From positions 1-12,938 of the forward strand of contig CAJJNQ010000058.1 in the NCBI GenBank assembly GCA_905193155.1: 12,938 bases of DNA, written 5' to 3'. The position numbers and the translations under genes are program-made. Under the pieces are notes generated by a model. The model made no database searches and was not told the DNA's origin. It saw nothing but the letters and a program-made list of their open reading frames with translations. The stretch comes from an uncultured Christensenella sp. (lineage in GTDB: Bacteria > Bacillota > Clostridia > Christensenellales > UBA1750). How positions within the stretch are numbered: the first letter of the stretch is position 1; each line of letters opens with the position of its first letter. Shown here in pieces: positions 1-6,945 of this stretch.

Positions 1-767
1 TCGGCAAGCTGATCGTGGCCCACTGCGAGGACAATTCCCTCCTGCGGGGCGGCTACATCCATGACGGCGCCTATGCCCGCGCCCACGGACATCGGGGCAT
101 CTGCTCCGAGAGCGAGTGGCGGCCCATCCAGCGAGATCTGGAACTGGTGCGGGAGACGGGCTGCGGCTATCACGTCTGCCATATCTCCACCAAGGAGAGC
201 GTCGCGCTCATCCGCAGGGCCAAGGCCGAGGGGCTGGATGTCACCTGCGAGACCGGCCCCCACTACCTGCTGCTGGACGATTCCTGCTTGCAGGAGGACG
301 GCCGCTTCAAGATGAACCCGCCTCTGCGCGATAAGAGCGACCGGGAGGCGCTGCTGGAGGGTCTGGCGGACGGAACCATCGACATGATCGCCACGGATCA
401 CGCCCCCCACAGCGCCGAGGAAAAGGGAAGGGGACTGGAAAAAAGCGCCATGGGCATCGTGGGACTGGAAACGGCCTTCCCGCTGCTCTACACCTACCTT
501 GTAAAGCCCGGTGTCATTTCCATGGAACGGCTCATGGAGCTGCTCCACGACGCGCCTTGCCACCGTTTCAACATTCCGGCGGACACCGGCTTTACCGTGT
601 TCGACCTGAACGACAGCTACCGCGTCGACCCGACGGACTTCCTCTCTATGGGCCGGGCCACGCCCTTTGCGGGCTGGAGTGTACAGGGCCGCTGCCTGCT
701 GACAGCGACGGGCGAGGGCGCTGTGTGGTGCGATGAGGAGCGGCTGTTAAGAGGAGAGAGACTGTGA
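1..767 (+). CDS. pyrC: Dihydroorotase, C-terminal part (5' end outside window)
   Basis: Cyclises N-carbamoyl-aspartate to dihydroorotate, the third step of UMP synthesis, in the cytoplasm. The reading frame is open from base 3, so 254 residues of a protein usually near 420-430 are visible; a GTG at base 15 is an internal valine, not the start. Class I dihydroorotase motifs appear in order: VAHCED (metal histidine), HVCHIST (second metal histidine), ETGPHYLLLDD (usually TPH), KMNPPLR (substrate Asn/Arg region) and ATDHAPH (catalytic Asp and nearby His), then the EK...GIVGLET stretch. The amidohydrolase C-terminal tail (DPTDFLSMGRATPFAGW) is intact. The TGA overlaps the GTG start of pyrK by four bases, so the two are probably translationally coupled. 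The N-terminal HxH metal site cannot be checked. Confidence 0.96.
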   Translation, partial: GKLIVAHCEDNSLLRGGYIHDGAYARAHGHRGICSESEWRPIQRDLELVRETGCGYHVCHISTKESVALIRRAKAEGLDVTCETGPHYLLLDDSCLQEDGRFKMNPPLRDKSDREALLEGLADGTIDMIATDHAPHSAEEKGRGLEKSAMGIVGLETAFPLLYTYLVKPGVISMERLMELLHDAPCHRFNIPADTGFTVFDLNDSYRVDPTDFLSMGRATPFAGWSVQGRCLLTATGEGAVWCDEERLLRGERL

Positions 768-1498
768 AACAAACAAATCTGACAATACTTGAAAACACAC
801 GGTTGGCCGACGGCATCTACCGTCTGCGGCTGGCTGGGGACACCTCCGCCATCACCGCGCCGGGGCAGTTCGTGAACCTGAAACTCTCCGGCTTTTTCCT
901 CCGCCGCCCCATCTCCGTGTGCGATTGGGAGAACGGGGAAGTGACCCTTATTTATAAGGTCTTGGGCCACGGCACCGAGGCCATGACGGGCATGGCTGTC
1001 GGCACGGAGTTGGATGTGCTGACGGGCCTTGGCAACGGCTTTGACGTGTCCCGCAGTGGGGAACACCCCCTGCTGGTGGGCGGCGGCGTGGGTATCCCGC
1101 CGCTGTATGGCCTTGCCAAGCGGCTGACCGCACAAGGTAAGCGCGTCACCGCCGTGCTGGGCTTTAACCGAAAATCCGAGATTTTTTTAGCGGAGGAATT
1201 TCGGGCGCTGGGTGCGGAGGTCGTCATCGCCACCGCCGACGGCAGCGCGGGCATCCACGGCCTTGTGACCGATGGCATGGCCGCCGTGTCCGACTATACC
1301 TATCTCTACACCTGCGGCCCGGAGCCGATGCTCAAGGCGGTGTACGCTGATTGCAAGACCTCCGGCCAGTTCAGCTTTGAGGAGCGGATGGGCTGCGGCT
1401 TCGGTGCCTGCATGGGCTGCTCCTGCGAGACGAAATACGGCAATAAGCGCATCTGTAAGGATGGCCCCGTGCTGGAAAAGGAGGAGATCGTATGGTGA
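764..1498 (+). CDS. pyrK: Dihydroorotate dehydrogenase B, electron-transfer subunit
   Basis: FAD and [2Fe-2S] subunit that passes electrons from dihydroorotate oxidation in PyrD to NAD+. The 244 residues carry a ferredoxin-reductase fold: the flavin motif RRPISV near residues 48-53, the nucleotide-binding glycine loop VGGGVGIPP at 105-113, TCGPEPML at 183-190, and the cluster ligands C211, C216, C219 and C231 in the pattern CGFGAC..C followed by RICKDGPV. This Cys spacing is the PyrK signature. Start is GTG at 764, preceded by a GAGGAGAG ribosome site at 751-758, and overlaps the pyrC stop. The 3' end overlaps pyrD by seven bases. Its presence shows that the adjacent PyrD is the NAD-dependent class 1B type rather than the fumarate or quinone type. 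Confidence 0.96.
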   Translation: MKQTNLTILENTRLADGIYRLRLAGDTSAITAPGQFVNLKLSGFFLRRPISVCDWENGEVTLIYKVLGHGTEAMTGMAVGTELDVLTGLGNGFDVSRSGEHPLLVGGGVGIPPLYGLAKRLTAQGKRVTAVLGFNRKSEIFLAEEFRALGAEVVIATADGSAGIHGLVTDGMAAVSDYTYLYTCGPEPMLKAVYADCKTSGQFSFEERMGCGFGACMGCSCETKYGNKRICKDGPVLEKEEIVW

Positions 1499-2409
1499 AT
1501 ACAAAAGTGACCCTCTGCGGCATTGAGATGGACAACCCCATTATCCCCGCCAGCGGCACCTTCGGCTTTGGCTATGAGTTCGCCGAGCTGTATGACATCG
1601 ATATGCTGGGCACCTTCTCCTTCAAGGGTACGACACGCGAGCCCCGCTTTGGAAACCCCACCCCCCGCATCGCGGAGTACGCGGGCGGACTGCTGAACGC
1701 TGTGGGTCTGCAAAACCCCGGCGTGGACGCGGTGATCGCGGAGGAGCTGCCAAAGCTCAAGCAGGTATTTCACAAGCCGGTGATGGCGAATGTCAGCGGC
1801 TTTTCCGTGGCGGAATACGCCGAGGTCTGCGAGAAGTTAGACGCGCAGGAGCAGGTGGGCTGGTTGGAGGTCAACATCTCCTGTCCCAACGTCCACGGCG
1901 GCGGCGCGGCCTTCGGCGCGGATCCCAAGTCCGCCGCCGAGGTGACGAAGGCTGTCCGGGCGGTGACGAAAAAGCCCATCATTTTGAAGTTGTCCCCCAC
2001 AGCGGCTGATATTGCCGCCGTTGCCAAGGCCTGCGAGGACGCGGGGGCCGACGGCGTGAGCCTTATCAACACCATGCCGGGTATGCGGATCGATCTGAAG
2101 CGCCGCCGTCCGCTGCTGGCCAACACCACCGGCGGTATGTCCGGCCCGGGGATGTTCCCGCTGGCGGTGCGGATGGTGTATCAGGTCTACGAGGCCGTTT
2201 CCATCCCCATCGTGGGCATGGGCGGCGTCACCACGGCGGAGGACGTCATCGAGCTGATGCTGGCGGGCGCCGCCGCCGTCGGCGTGGGCGCGGCGAACCT
2301 TGTGGAGCCGTATGCCTGCAAGACCATTATCGAAGATCTGCCTGCCGTGATGGAACGGTACGGCATGGAAGATTTGACGAAGATCATAGGAGGAGCACAT
2401 CATGGGTAA
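1492..2409 (+). CDS. pyrD: Dihydroorotate dehydrogenase B, catalytic subunit
   Basis: FMN enzyme that oxidises dihydroorotate to orotate, acting with PyrK as a heterotetramer. It has 305 residues, the normal length. Visible motifs are the N-terminal NPIIPASGTFGFG, the substrate loop GGLLNAVGLQNPG near 65-77, NISCPN with the catalytic base Cys131 (cysteine is the class 1 residue, serine marks class 2), KLSPTAADI, the LLANTTGGMSGP stretch, and the FMN phosphate site GMGGVTTAEDV/GAAAVGVGAAN. ATG at 1492 lies five bases after AAAAGGAGGAG (1476-1486), the best ribosome site in the operon. It overlaps both neighbours (7 bases with pyrK, 8 with pyrF), which fits strict co-production with PyrK. Confidence 0.97.
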   Translation: MVNTKVTLCGIEMDNPIIPASGTFGFGYEFAELYDIDMLGTFSFKGTTREPRFGNPTPRIAEYAGGLLNAVGLQNPGVDAVIAEELPKLKQVFHKPVMANVSGFSVAEYAEVCEKLDAQEQVGWLEVNISCPNVHGGGAAFGADPKSAAEVTKAVRAVTKKPIILKLSPTAADIAAVAKACEDAGADGVSLINTMPGMRIDLKRRRPLLANTTGGMSGPGMFPLAVRMVYQVYEAVSIPIVGMGGVTTAEDVIELMLAGAAAVGVGAANLVEPYACKTIIEDLPAVMERYGMEDLTKIIGGAHHG

Positions 2410-3100
2410 GGACGTTATCGTTGCGCTGGACTTTGACAGCAAGGAAAAGACACTGGCCTTTTTAGACCGCTTCACCGAGGAAAAGCCCTTTGTGAAGATC
2501 GGCATGGAGCTGTTTTACGCCGAAGGGCCCTCCATCGTGCGGGAAATTCGCGGTCGCGGACATAAAATCTTTTTGGATCTGAAGCTGCATGACATTCCCA
2601 ACACCGTGAAAAAGGCCATGGCGGCCCTCTCCGCGCTGGATGTGGACATCGTGAACCTCCACGCCGCCGGAACGCGCGCGATGATGGCCGCCGCGCTGGA
2701 GGGGCTGACCCGTCCCGACGGCACGAGACCCCTGCTCATCGCCGTGACGCAGCTGACCTCGACCGATCAGGAGAGCATGGAGCGCGAGCTGTGGATCGAA
2801 AAGCCCATCGCCGAGGTGGTGATGCACTACGCCGAAAACGCGGCGCAGGCGGGGCTTGACGGCGTGGTGTGCTCTCCGCTGGAGGCGGGGGCAGTCCACC
2901 AGCGCTGCGGCAAGGACTTCCTCACCGTGACCCCCGGCGTCCGGTTCGCTGACGGGGACGCGGGCGACCAGAAACGGGTCACCACGCCGGCCAAGGCCAA
3001 AGAACTTGGCTCCGACTACATCGTGGTGGGCCGTCCCATCACGCAGGCGGAGGACCCCGCGGCCGCCTACCGCCGCTGCCGAGAGGAGTTCGTGGGCTGA
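2402..3100 (+). CDS. pyrF: Orotidine 5'-phosphate decarboxylase
   Basis: Decarboxylates OMP to UMP, the last step of the pathway. The 232-residue protein shows the family active-site motif DLKLHDIP with D59, K61 and D64, the N-terminal VALDF strand, VTQLTS in the middle and the C-terminal phosphate-binding VVGRPIT. The length is normal for the bacterial class I enzyme. ATG at 2402 follows AGGAGGAG (2388-2395) by six bases and lies inside the last codons of pyrD. The TGA at 3098-3100 shares its A with the ATG of the downstream HAD gene. No defects are seen. Confidence 0.96.
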   Translation: MGKDVIVALDFDSKEKTLAFLDRFTEEKPFVKIGMELFYAEGPSIVREIRGRGHKIFLDLKLHDIPNTVKKAMAALSALDVDIVNLHAAGTRAMMAAALEGLTRPDGTRPLLIAVTQLTSTDQESMERELWIEKPIAEVVMHYAENAAQAGLDGVVCSPLEAGAVHQRCGKDFLTVTPGVRFADGDAGDQKRVTTPAKAKELGSDYIVVGRPITQAEDPAAAYRRCREEFVG

Positions 3101-3750
3101 TGCGCTGGGATACAGTTCTCTTTGACATGGACGGAACGCTGACCGACTCGCAGGAGGGCATCGTAAAATCGGTGAGCTATGCGCTCGAGCGCCTTGGCCG
3201 CGAGCTGCCGCCGCGAGATACGCTGACTGCCTTCATCGGTCCGCCGCTCCACGAGAGCTTTTCGGCGATTTGCGGCATGAACGAGGCGGAGACGGAGCGG
3301 GCGGTCTGCGAATTTCGCGATTACTTCGCCCGCCGCGGCTGGGCGGAGAATGTGCCCTACGAGGGAATGGCGGAGTTTCTTGCCGCGCTGCACGCGGCGG
3401 GGCTGCGTCTGATCGTCGCCACCTCGAAGCCTGAGAGCTTTGCACGCAAAATTTTAGAGCATTTTGCGCTGGAGCGTTATTTCGACCTCATCTGCGGCTC
3501 CCATCCGGAGGACAGGGCCAGCGCGGACAAGGCGAGCGTCGTGCGCACGGCGCTCACGCGCGCCGGCGTGACGGGACGCGCCGTCATGGTCGGCGACCGC
3601 TGCCACGACATATACGGGGCGCACGCCAACGGCCTTGAGGCCATCGGCGTTCTCTACGGCTACGGCAGCCGTGAGGAGCTGAGCGCTGCCGGGGCGGACT
3701 TTCTGGCCGCCGACCTCAACGAGCTGAAAACAGCATTGCTTCAACAATAA
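3100..3750 (+). CDS. HAD-superfamily phosphatase, phosphoglycolate phosphatase/nucleotidase-like
   Basis: Predicted cytoplasmic phosphomonoesterase. All four HAD motifs are present: DMDGT with nucleophile D9 and acid/base D11, motif II T108/S109 in VATSKPE, motif III K144, and motif IV GDRCHD with D166 and D170. A helical cap between residues about 15 and 85 makes it subfamily IA, like Gph or PgmB-type proteins; length 216 is typical. The start codon shares one base with the pyrF stop, with AGAGGAG about 11 bases upstream, so translation is probably coupled to PyrF. The substrate cannot be read from sequence. The position suggests a nucleotide-related phosphate ester (UMP, OMP or a side product), but a general phosphoglycolate phosphatase role is equally possible. 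Confidence 0.85.
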   Translation: MRWDTVLFDMDGTLTDSQEGIVKSVSYALERLGRELPPRDTLTAFIGPPLHESFSAICGMNEAETERAVCEFRDYFARRGWAENVPYEGMAEFLAALHAAGLRLIVATSKPESFARKILEHFALERYFDLICGSHPEDRASADKASVVRTALTRAGVTGRAVMVGDRCHDIYGAHANGLEAIGVLYGYGSREELSAAGADFLAADLNELKTALLQQ

Positions 3751-3772
3751 AAAAACAGGGAGGAAAATGGAC

Positions 3773-4423
3773 ATGGACATCAGCAGCAAAATCGCACAGG
3801 GCCTGCTCTCCATCGGCGCGGTCTTTCTGCGCCCGCAGGAGCCATTCATTTGGGCGAGCGGCATCAAAAGCCCCATCTATTGCGATAACCGCCTCATTCT
3901 CACCGCTCCCGCCGTGCGCGATACAGTCGAGCGCGCCATCGCGGACACGGTGCGCCGCGAGTTCCCGCAGGCGGAGGTTTTGATGGGCACCGCCACGGCG
4001 GGCATCGCCCACGCCGCCATCGCCGCGCATCTGCTCGGCCTGCCCATGGGCTATGTGCGCTCGGGCAGCAAGGACCACGGCAGAAAAAACCAGATCGAGG
4101 GCAGGCTCGAGGCGGGGCAGAGGGTCGTCGTGATCGAGGACCTCATCTCCACCGGCGGCAGCGTGCTGGATACGGTCGCGGCGCTGCGCGAGGCAGGCGC
4201 CGAGGTGCTCGGCGTTGTGAGCATCTTCACCTACGGCATGAAAAAGGGCGTCGAGCGCATGGCCGAGGCGAAGGTCAAGAGCGTGAGCCTGACAAATTTG
4301 GATACCATCGCCCGCGTGGGCGCAGAGGAGCATTACATCACAGAGGCGGATGTCGCGCGGCTGCTGGCCTTCCGCGACGACCCCGCCGACGAAAGCTGGA
4401 TCACAAAAGGAGGAACAAACTGA
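3773..4423 (+). CDS. pyrE: Orotate phosphoribosyltransferase
   Basis: Transfers phosphoribose from PRPP to orotate, giving OMP. The PRPP-binding loop VVVIEDLISTGGS (residues about 118-130, acidic pair E122/D123) is canonical, and the catalytic loop RSGSKDHGRKNQIEG and the N-terminal ASGIKSPIYCDNR substrate segment are present. The length of 216 residues is normal. Start choice: a longer frame begins at ATG 3767, but the ribosome site GGGAGGA (3758-3764) leaves only two bases before it. ATG at 3773 has eight bases of spacing and is preferred; the extra residues would be just Met-Asp. A 22-base gap after the HAD gene is the first real gap in the operon. The stop is followed one base later by the pyrB ATG. 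Confidence 0.95.
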   Translation: MDISSKIAQGLLSIGAVFLRPQEPFIWASGIKSPIYCDNRLILTAPAVRDTVERAIADTVRREFPQAEVLMGTATAGIAHAAIAAHLLGLPMGYVRSGSKDHGRKNQIEGRLEAGQRVVVIEDLISTGGSVLDTVAALREAGAEVLGVVSIFTYGMKKGVERMAEAKVKSVSLTNLDTIARVGAEEHYITEADVARLLAFRDDPADESWITKGGTN

Positions 4424-4424
4424 T

Positions 4425-5339
4425 ATGAAAAGCCTGATCGACATTCTGGAGCTCTCCGAGCAGGAGATCATGGAGCTGGTGAATACCGCCGGCGACATCA
4501 TCGACCATCCCGCCGAATACGCACACAAGTGCGACGGCAAGATCCTCGCGACCCTCTTTTTCGAGCCCTCCACCCGCACCCGTCTGAGCTTTGAGAGCGC
4601 GATGCTCTCCCTCGGCGGCAAGGTGCTCGGCTTCTCGGAAGCGAAAAGCTCGTCCGCTGCCAAGGGCGAGAGCGTGGCGGACACGATCCGCACTGTGAGC
4701 TGCTACAGCGACATCATCGCCATGCGCCATCCCAAGGAGGGCGCGCCGCTGGTGGCGTCCATGCACTCGCTCGTGCCCGTCATCAACGCAGGCGACGGCG
4801 GCCACAACCACCCCACGCAGACGCTCACCGACCTTCTGACCATCCACCGCGAGATGGGACGCTTTGAAAACCTCACCGTCGGTCTCTGCGGCGACCTCAA
4901 ATTCGGCCGCACGGTGCACTCCCTTGTCTCCGCGATGAGCCGCTACCCCGGCGTCCGCTTTGTGCTCATCTCACCCGAGGAGCTCAAGCTGCCGCGCTAT
5001 GTCAAGGAGCAGTACATCAAGTCCAAGAATATCCCCTACACGCAGTCCACCGACCTCGAGGCCGTCATGCCGGAGCTGGACATCCTCTACATGACGCGCG
5101 TGCAGCGCGAGCGCTTCTTCAACGAGGAAGACTATCTGCGCCTCAAGGACAGCTACATCCTCACGCCCGACAAGCTCAGGGGCGCGAAGGAGTCTCTTCG
5201 CATCCTGCATCCGCTGCCGCGTGTGAACGAGATCTCCGTCGCCGTGGACGACGACCCGCGCGCGTGCTACTTCAAGCAGGTGCAGTACGGCAAGTACATC
5301 CGCATGGCGCTGATCCTCAAGCTGTTGGAAATCAAGTGA
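4425..5339 (+). CDS. pyrB: Aspartate carbamoyltransferase, catalytic subunit
   Basis: Condenses carbamoyl phosphate and aspartate, the committed step of pyrimidine synthesis. The 304-residue protein has the carbamoyl-phosphate motif FFEPSTRTRLSFE, the lysine loop SSSAAKGESVADT, GDGGHNHPTQTLTDL and the aspartate-binding HPLPRVNEI. These are typical of the E. coli-like class that assembles with PyrI into a regulated dodecamer. The frame is open from 4350, but the start is ATG 4425, after AAAGGAGGAAC (4406-4417) at the end of pyrE; the product then begins MKSLIDILELSEQ, as expected for the family. PyrI follows 18 bases downstream. Confidence 0.96.
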   Translation: MKSLIDILELSEQEIMELVNTAGDIIDHPAEYAHKCDGKILATLFFEPSTRTRLSFESAMLSLGGKVLGFSEAKSSSAAKGESVADTIRTVSCYSDIIAMRHPKEGAPLVASMHSLVPVINAGDGGHNHPTQTLTDLLTIHREMGRFENLTVGLCGDLKFGRTVHSLVSAMSRYPGVRFVLISPEELKLPRYVKEQYIKSKNIPYTQSTDLEAVMPELDILYMTRVQRERFFNEEDYLRLKDSYILTPDKLRGAKESLRILHPLPRVNEISVAVDDDPRACYFKQVQYGKYIRMALILKLLEIK

Positions 5340-5357
5340 GAAAGGAAGTGCGACACA

Positions 5358-5777
5358 ATGATCATTGACTCTATTCAAAACGGCATCGTCATCGACCACA
5401 TCACCGCGGGCAAATCCATGGAGCTCTATCAGATCCTCGGCCTCGATCAGCTTGACTGCACGGTGGCCATCCTCAAAAATGTTACGAGCGGCAAGCTCGG
5501 CTGCAAGGACATCATCAAGATCGACCGCGAAATGGACCTTGACTGGGACCTGATCGGCTATGTCGATCCGAGCATCACCGTCAACATCATCCGCGATGGG
5601 AAACTTGTGGAAAAGCGCACGCTCAAGTTGCCTGAGCGCATCCGCGGCGTGCTCAAGTGCAAAAACCCACGCTGCATCACCTCCGTTGAGCAGGAGCTGC
5701 CGCAGGAGTTTGTGCTAACGGATCGTGAAAAGCGCGTTTACCGCTGCCGCTACTGCGAAACGCAGGCGGGTAAATAG
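5358..5777 (+). CDS. pyrI: Aspartate carbamoyltransferase, regulatory subunit
   Basis: Regulatory chain that binds nucleotide effectors and holds PyrB trimers together through a zinc domain. The 139 residues comprise an N-terminal allosteric domain (IQNGIVIDHI..., LKNVTSGKLGCKDIIKI) and a C-terminal zinc site with C101-x4-C106 and C130-x2-C133, all four ligands intact. ATG at 5358 follows AAAGGAAG (5341-5348) at good spacing. It is the last gene of the pyr operon. It implies end-product control of PyrB by nucleotides, as known for this family; which nucleotide inhibits or activates here cannot be told. The protein is slightly shorter than the E. coli chain (about 153) but complete. Confidence 0.95.
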   Translation: MIIDSIQNGIVIDHITAGKSMELYQILGLDQLDCTVAILKNVTSGKLGCKDIIKIDREMDLDWDLIGYVDPSITVNIIRDGKLVEKRTLKLPERIRGVLKCKNPRCITSVEQELPQEFVLTDREKRVYRCRYCETQAGK

Positions 5778-6243
5778 GCTTTTGTAAGGCAGAAGTCGAG
5801 AAGATCCTGCTTGCAGAGAAGTATGCAGAATCAGACAAGCCTCGACGCACAGGGAGCCTCCTCTCAGCACGCTGTACTGTCCGGGCGCAAAGCCGAAGGC
5901 TTCAGATGCACCATGGAGGATGCTCGGCATATCATCACAATAGAGAGAATCTTCGGAGGCCCTCTATTGCAGCGATGCAGGATCAATGAAAGCTCTTTAT
6001 CAATTAGGACATGGCGATGAAGGGCCCGGAGCATGTTCTTCTGTTTTGCACTGTAATCATGGCAGAGAGAGACGTAAGGAATATCCCCGGCCAAGCCGGG
6101 GATATTCCTTACGCGGGCAAAGCTCCATGCTGTCGGCCACGCCTCATGTGGCGTTGGTATAGTCTGCTAAACTTCTTCTGCCACTTCATTTCTGAATGGT
6201 CTCCCGTTGCTTTACAGCTTGTAGCTGCCAGACAGCATTTCTA
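5778..6243. other. Gene-free stretch between pyrI and the DUF1836 gene
   Basis: These 466 bases lie between convergently transcribed genes. Short open frames run through both strands (for example 5811-6020 plus and 5864-6094 minus), but none has a ribosome site or a recognisable protein pattern, and the translations are low-complexity shadows. No T-rich intrinsic terminator directly follows pyrI. The only strong structure is the long hairpin at 6073-6113, listed separately. Small inverted repeats at 5890-5902 (AAGCC/GGCTT) and 6219-6231 (CAGCT/AGCTG) are too short to interpret. Confidence 0.6.
6073..6113. terminator. 19-bp perfect hairpin, possible bidirectional terminator
   Basis: Bases 6073-6091 pair perfectly with 6095-6113 around a three-base loop (CAA). 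The stem combines an AT-rich outer part (GTAAGGAATAT) with a GC block (CCCCGG). It sits between the converging pyr operon and the DUF1836 gene, where a bidirectional terminator would be expected. Against this, there is no T run on either strand after the stem, and it is about 300 bases past pyrI. It could instead be a repeat-type palindrome or a protein-binding site. Confidence 0.45.
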
Positions 6244-6801
6244 CTATAACAGGGAGATTTCTTTTTCCGCAATAGTCTCAGCCTGCTCCCGCCGCTTTCG
6301 ATACTCCTCCAGATACCGGTCCAGACAGACCTTGTTGACGGTAGCCGAGATCGTGCTGCGCAGGAGATCCTTGGCATCAGACTCGGTTTCACCAAGTCCC
6401 TCCACTGCAGGAGCGACACCAAACGCTGCGCCGAGCATATTCTCAAACTCATCGCAGAAGTAGTCATAGGCGGTCTGAAGGGGATAGCACTCCTCCTGTA
6501 TGCTAAACATCAGTCGAAGCCCCTCCAAAGGAACAACAGGCTTGACCACCGCGATGAACAGAAGCCGCGCAAGATGTTCGGCTGTATACAGCTTTTTTTG
6601 AGGGGCAGGCACCAGCTTCTGCTTGACATAGTTGCTCACCATGGAGCCAGTCAGTTCAGGCTCTCCTAACGGTGCCAACCGGGCGTTGATATAGCGCACC
6701 ACCTGCTCCAGATACAGTCCGACCTCCGGGATTTGTGCATAGCGCGGCAGACGGAAGGCCGCGATGTCCGCTGTGATTCTGTTTTGCACTTCTTTTTCCA
6801 T
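6244..6801 (-). CDS. DUF1836 predicted DNA-binding protein
   Basis: Probable transcriptional regulator of the DUF1836 family, found mainly in Firmicutes; its target is unknown. The 185-residue product shows the family pattern RLPRYAQIPEVGLYLEQVV near residues 17-35, followed by a MerR-like helix-turn-helix around 50-75 (TGSMVSNYVKQKLV...KKLYTAEHLARLLF) and a helical C-terminal half. The frame can be extended to TTG at 6855, but the extra residues do not resemble the family, so ATG 6801 is chosen. No good Shine-Dalgarno is visible before either start, which is unusual beside its neighbours and may mean the upstream region was altered when the adjacent insertion sequence arrived. No promoter is confidently visible. 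Confidence 0.8.
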   Translation of the reverse strand: MEKEVQNRITADIAAFRLPRYAQIPEVGLYLEQVVRYINARLAPLGEPELTGSMVSNYVKQKLVPAPQKKLYTAEHLARLLFIAVVKPVVPLEGLRLMFSIQEECYPLQTAYDYFCDEFENMLGAAFGVAPAVEGLGETESDAKDLLRSTISATVNKVCLDRYLEEYRKRREQAETIAEKEISLL

Positions 6802-6945
6802 ATTGTTAAAGCGATGAGCAAAACAGGCGGAAGGAGCAGCCCACAAACAAGGCAAATGGGAATCAAAAGAGCTTGGGGCATCTCAAGGGCGCAAAAACCA
6901 TAGCGCGGTAAACCCCGCACCTGAAAAAGGTATGGAAAAGGCAGA

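Noticed and set aside
4350..4424. Upstream-extended start of pyrB
   Set aside because: The extension lies inside pyrE in another frame with no family similarity; ATG 4425 has a strong ribosome site and the expected N-terminus.
3716..4693. 325-codon open frame on the minus strand under pyrE and pyrB
   Set aside because: Antisense to two certain genes in GC-rich DNA, rich in Ala/Arg/His, with no motif; a shadow frame.
5811..6020. 69-codon open frame after pyrI
   Set aside because: No Shine-Dalgarno at usable spacing, no domain or membrane pattern, and overlapped by equally long minus-strand frames.
6011..6463. 150-codon plus-strand frame through the long hairpin and the 3' part of the DUF1836 gene
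   Set aside because: Mostly antisense to the DUF1836 gene and reads through the palindrome; composition is not protein-like.
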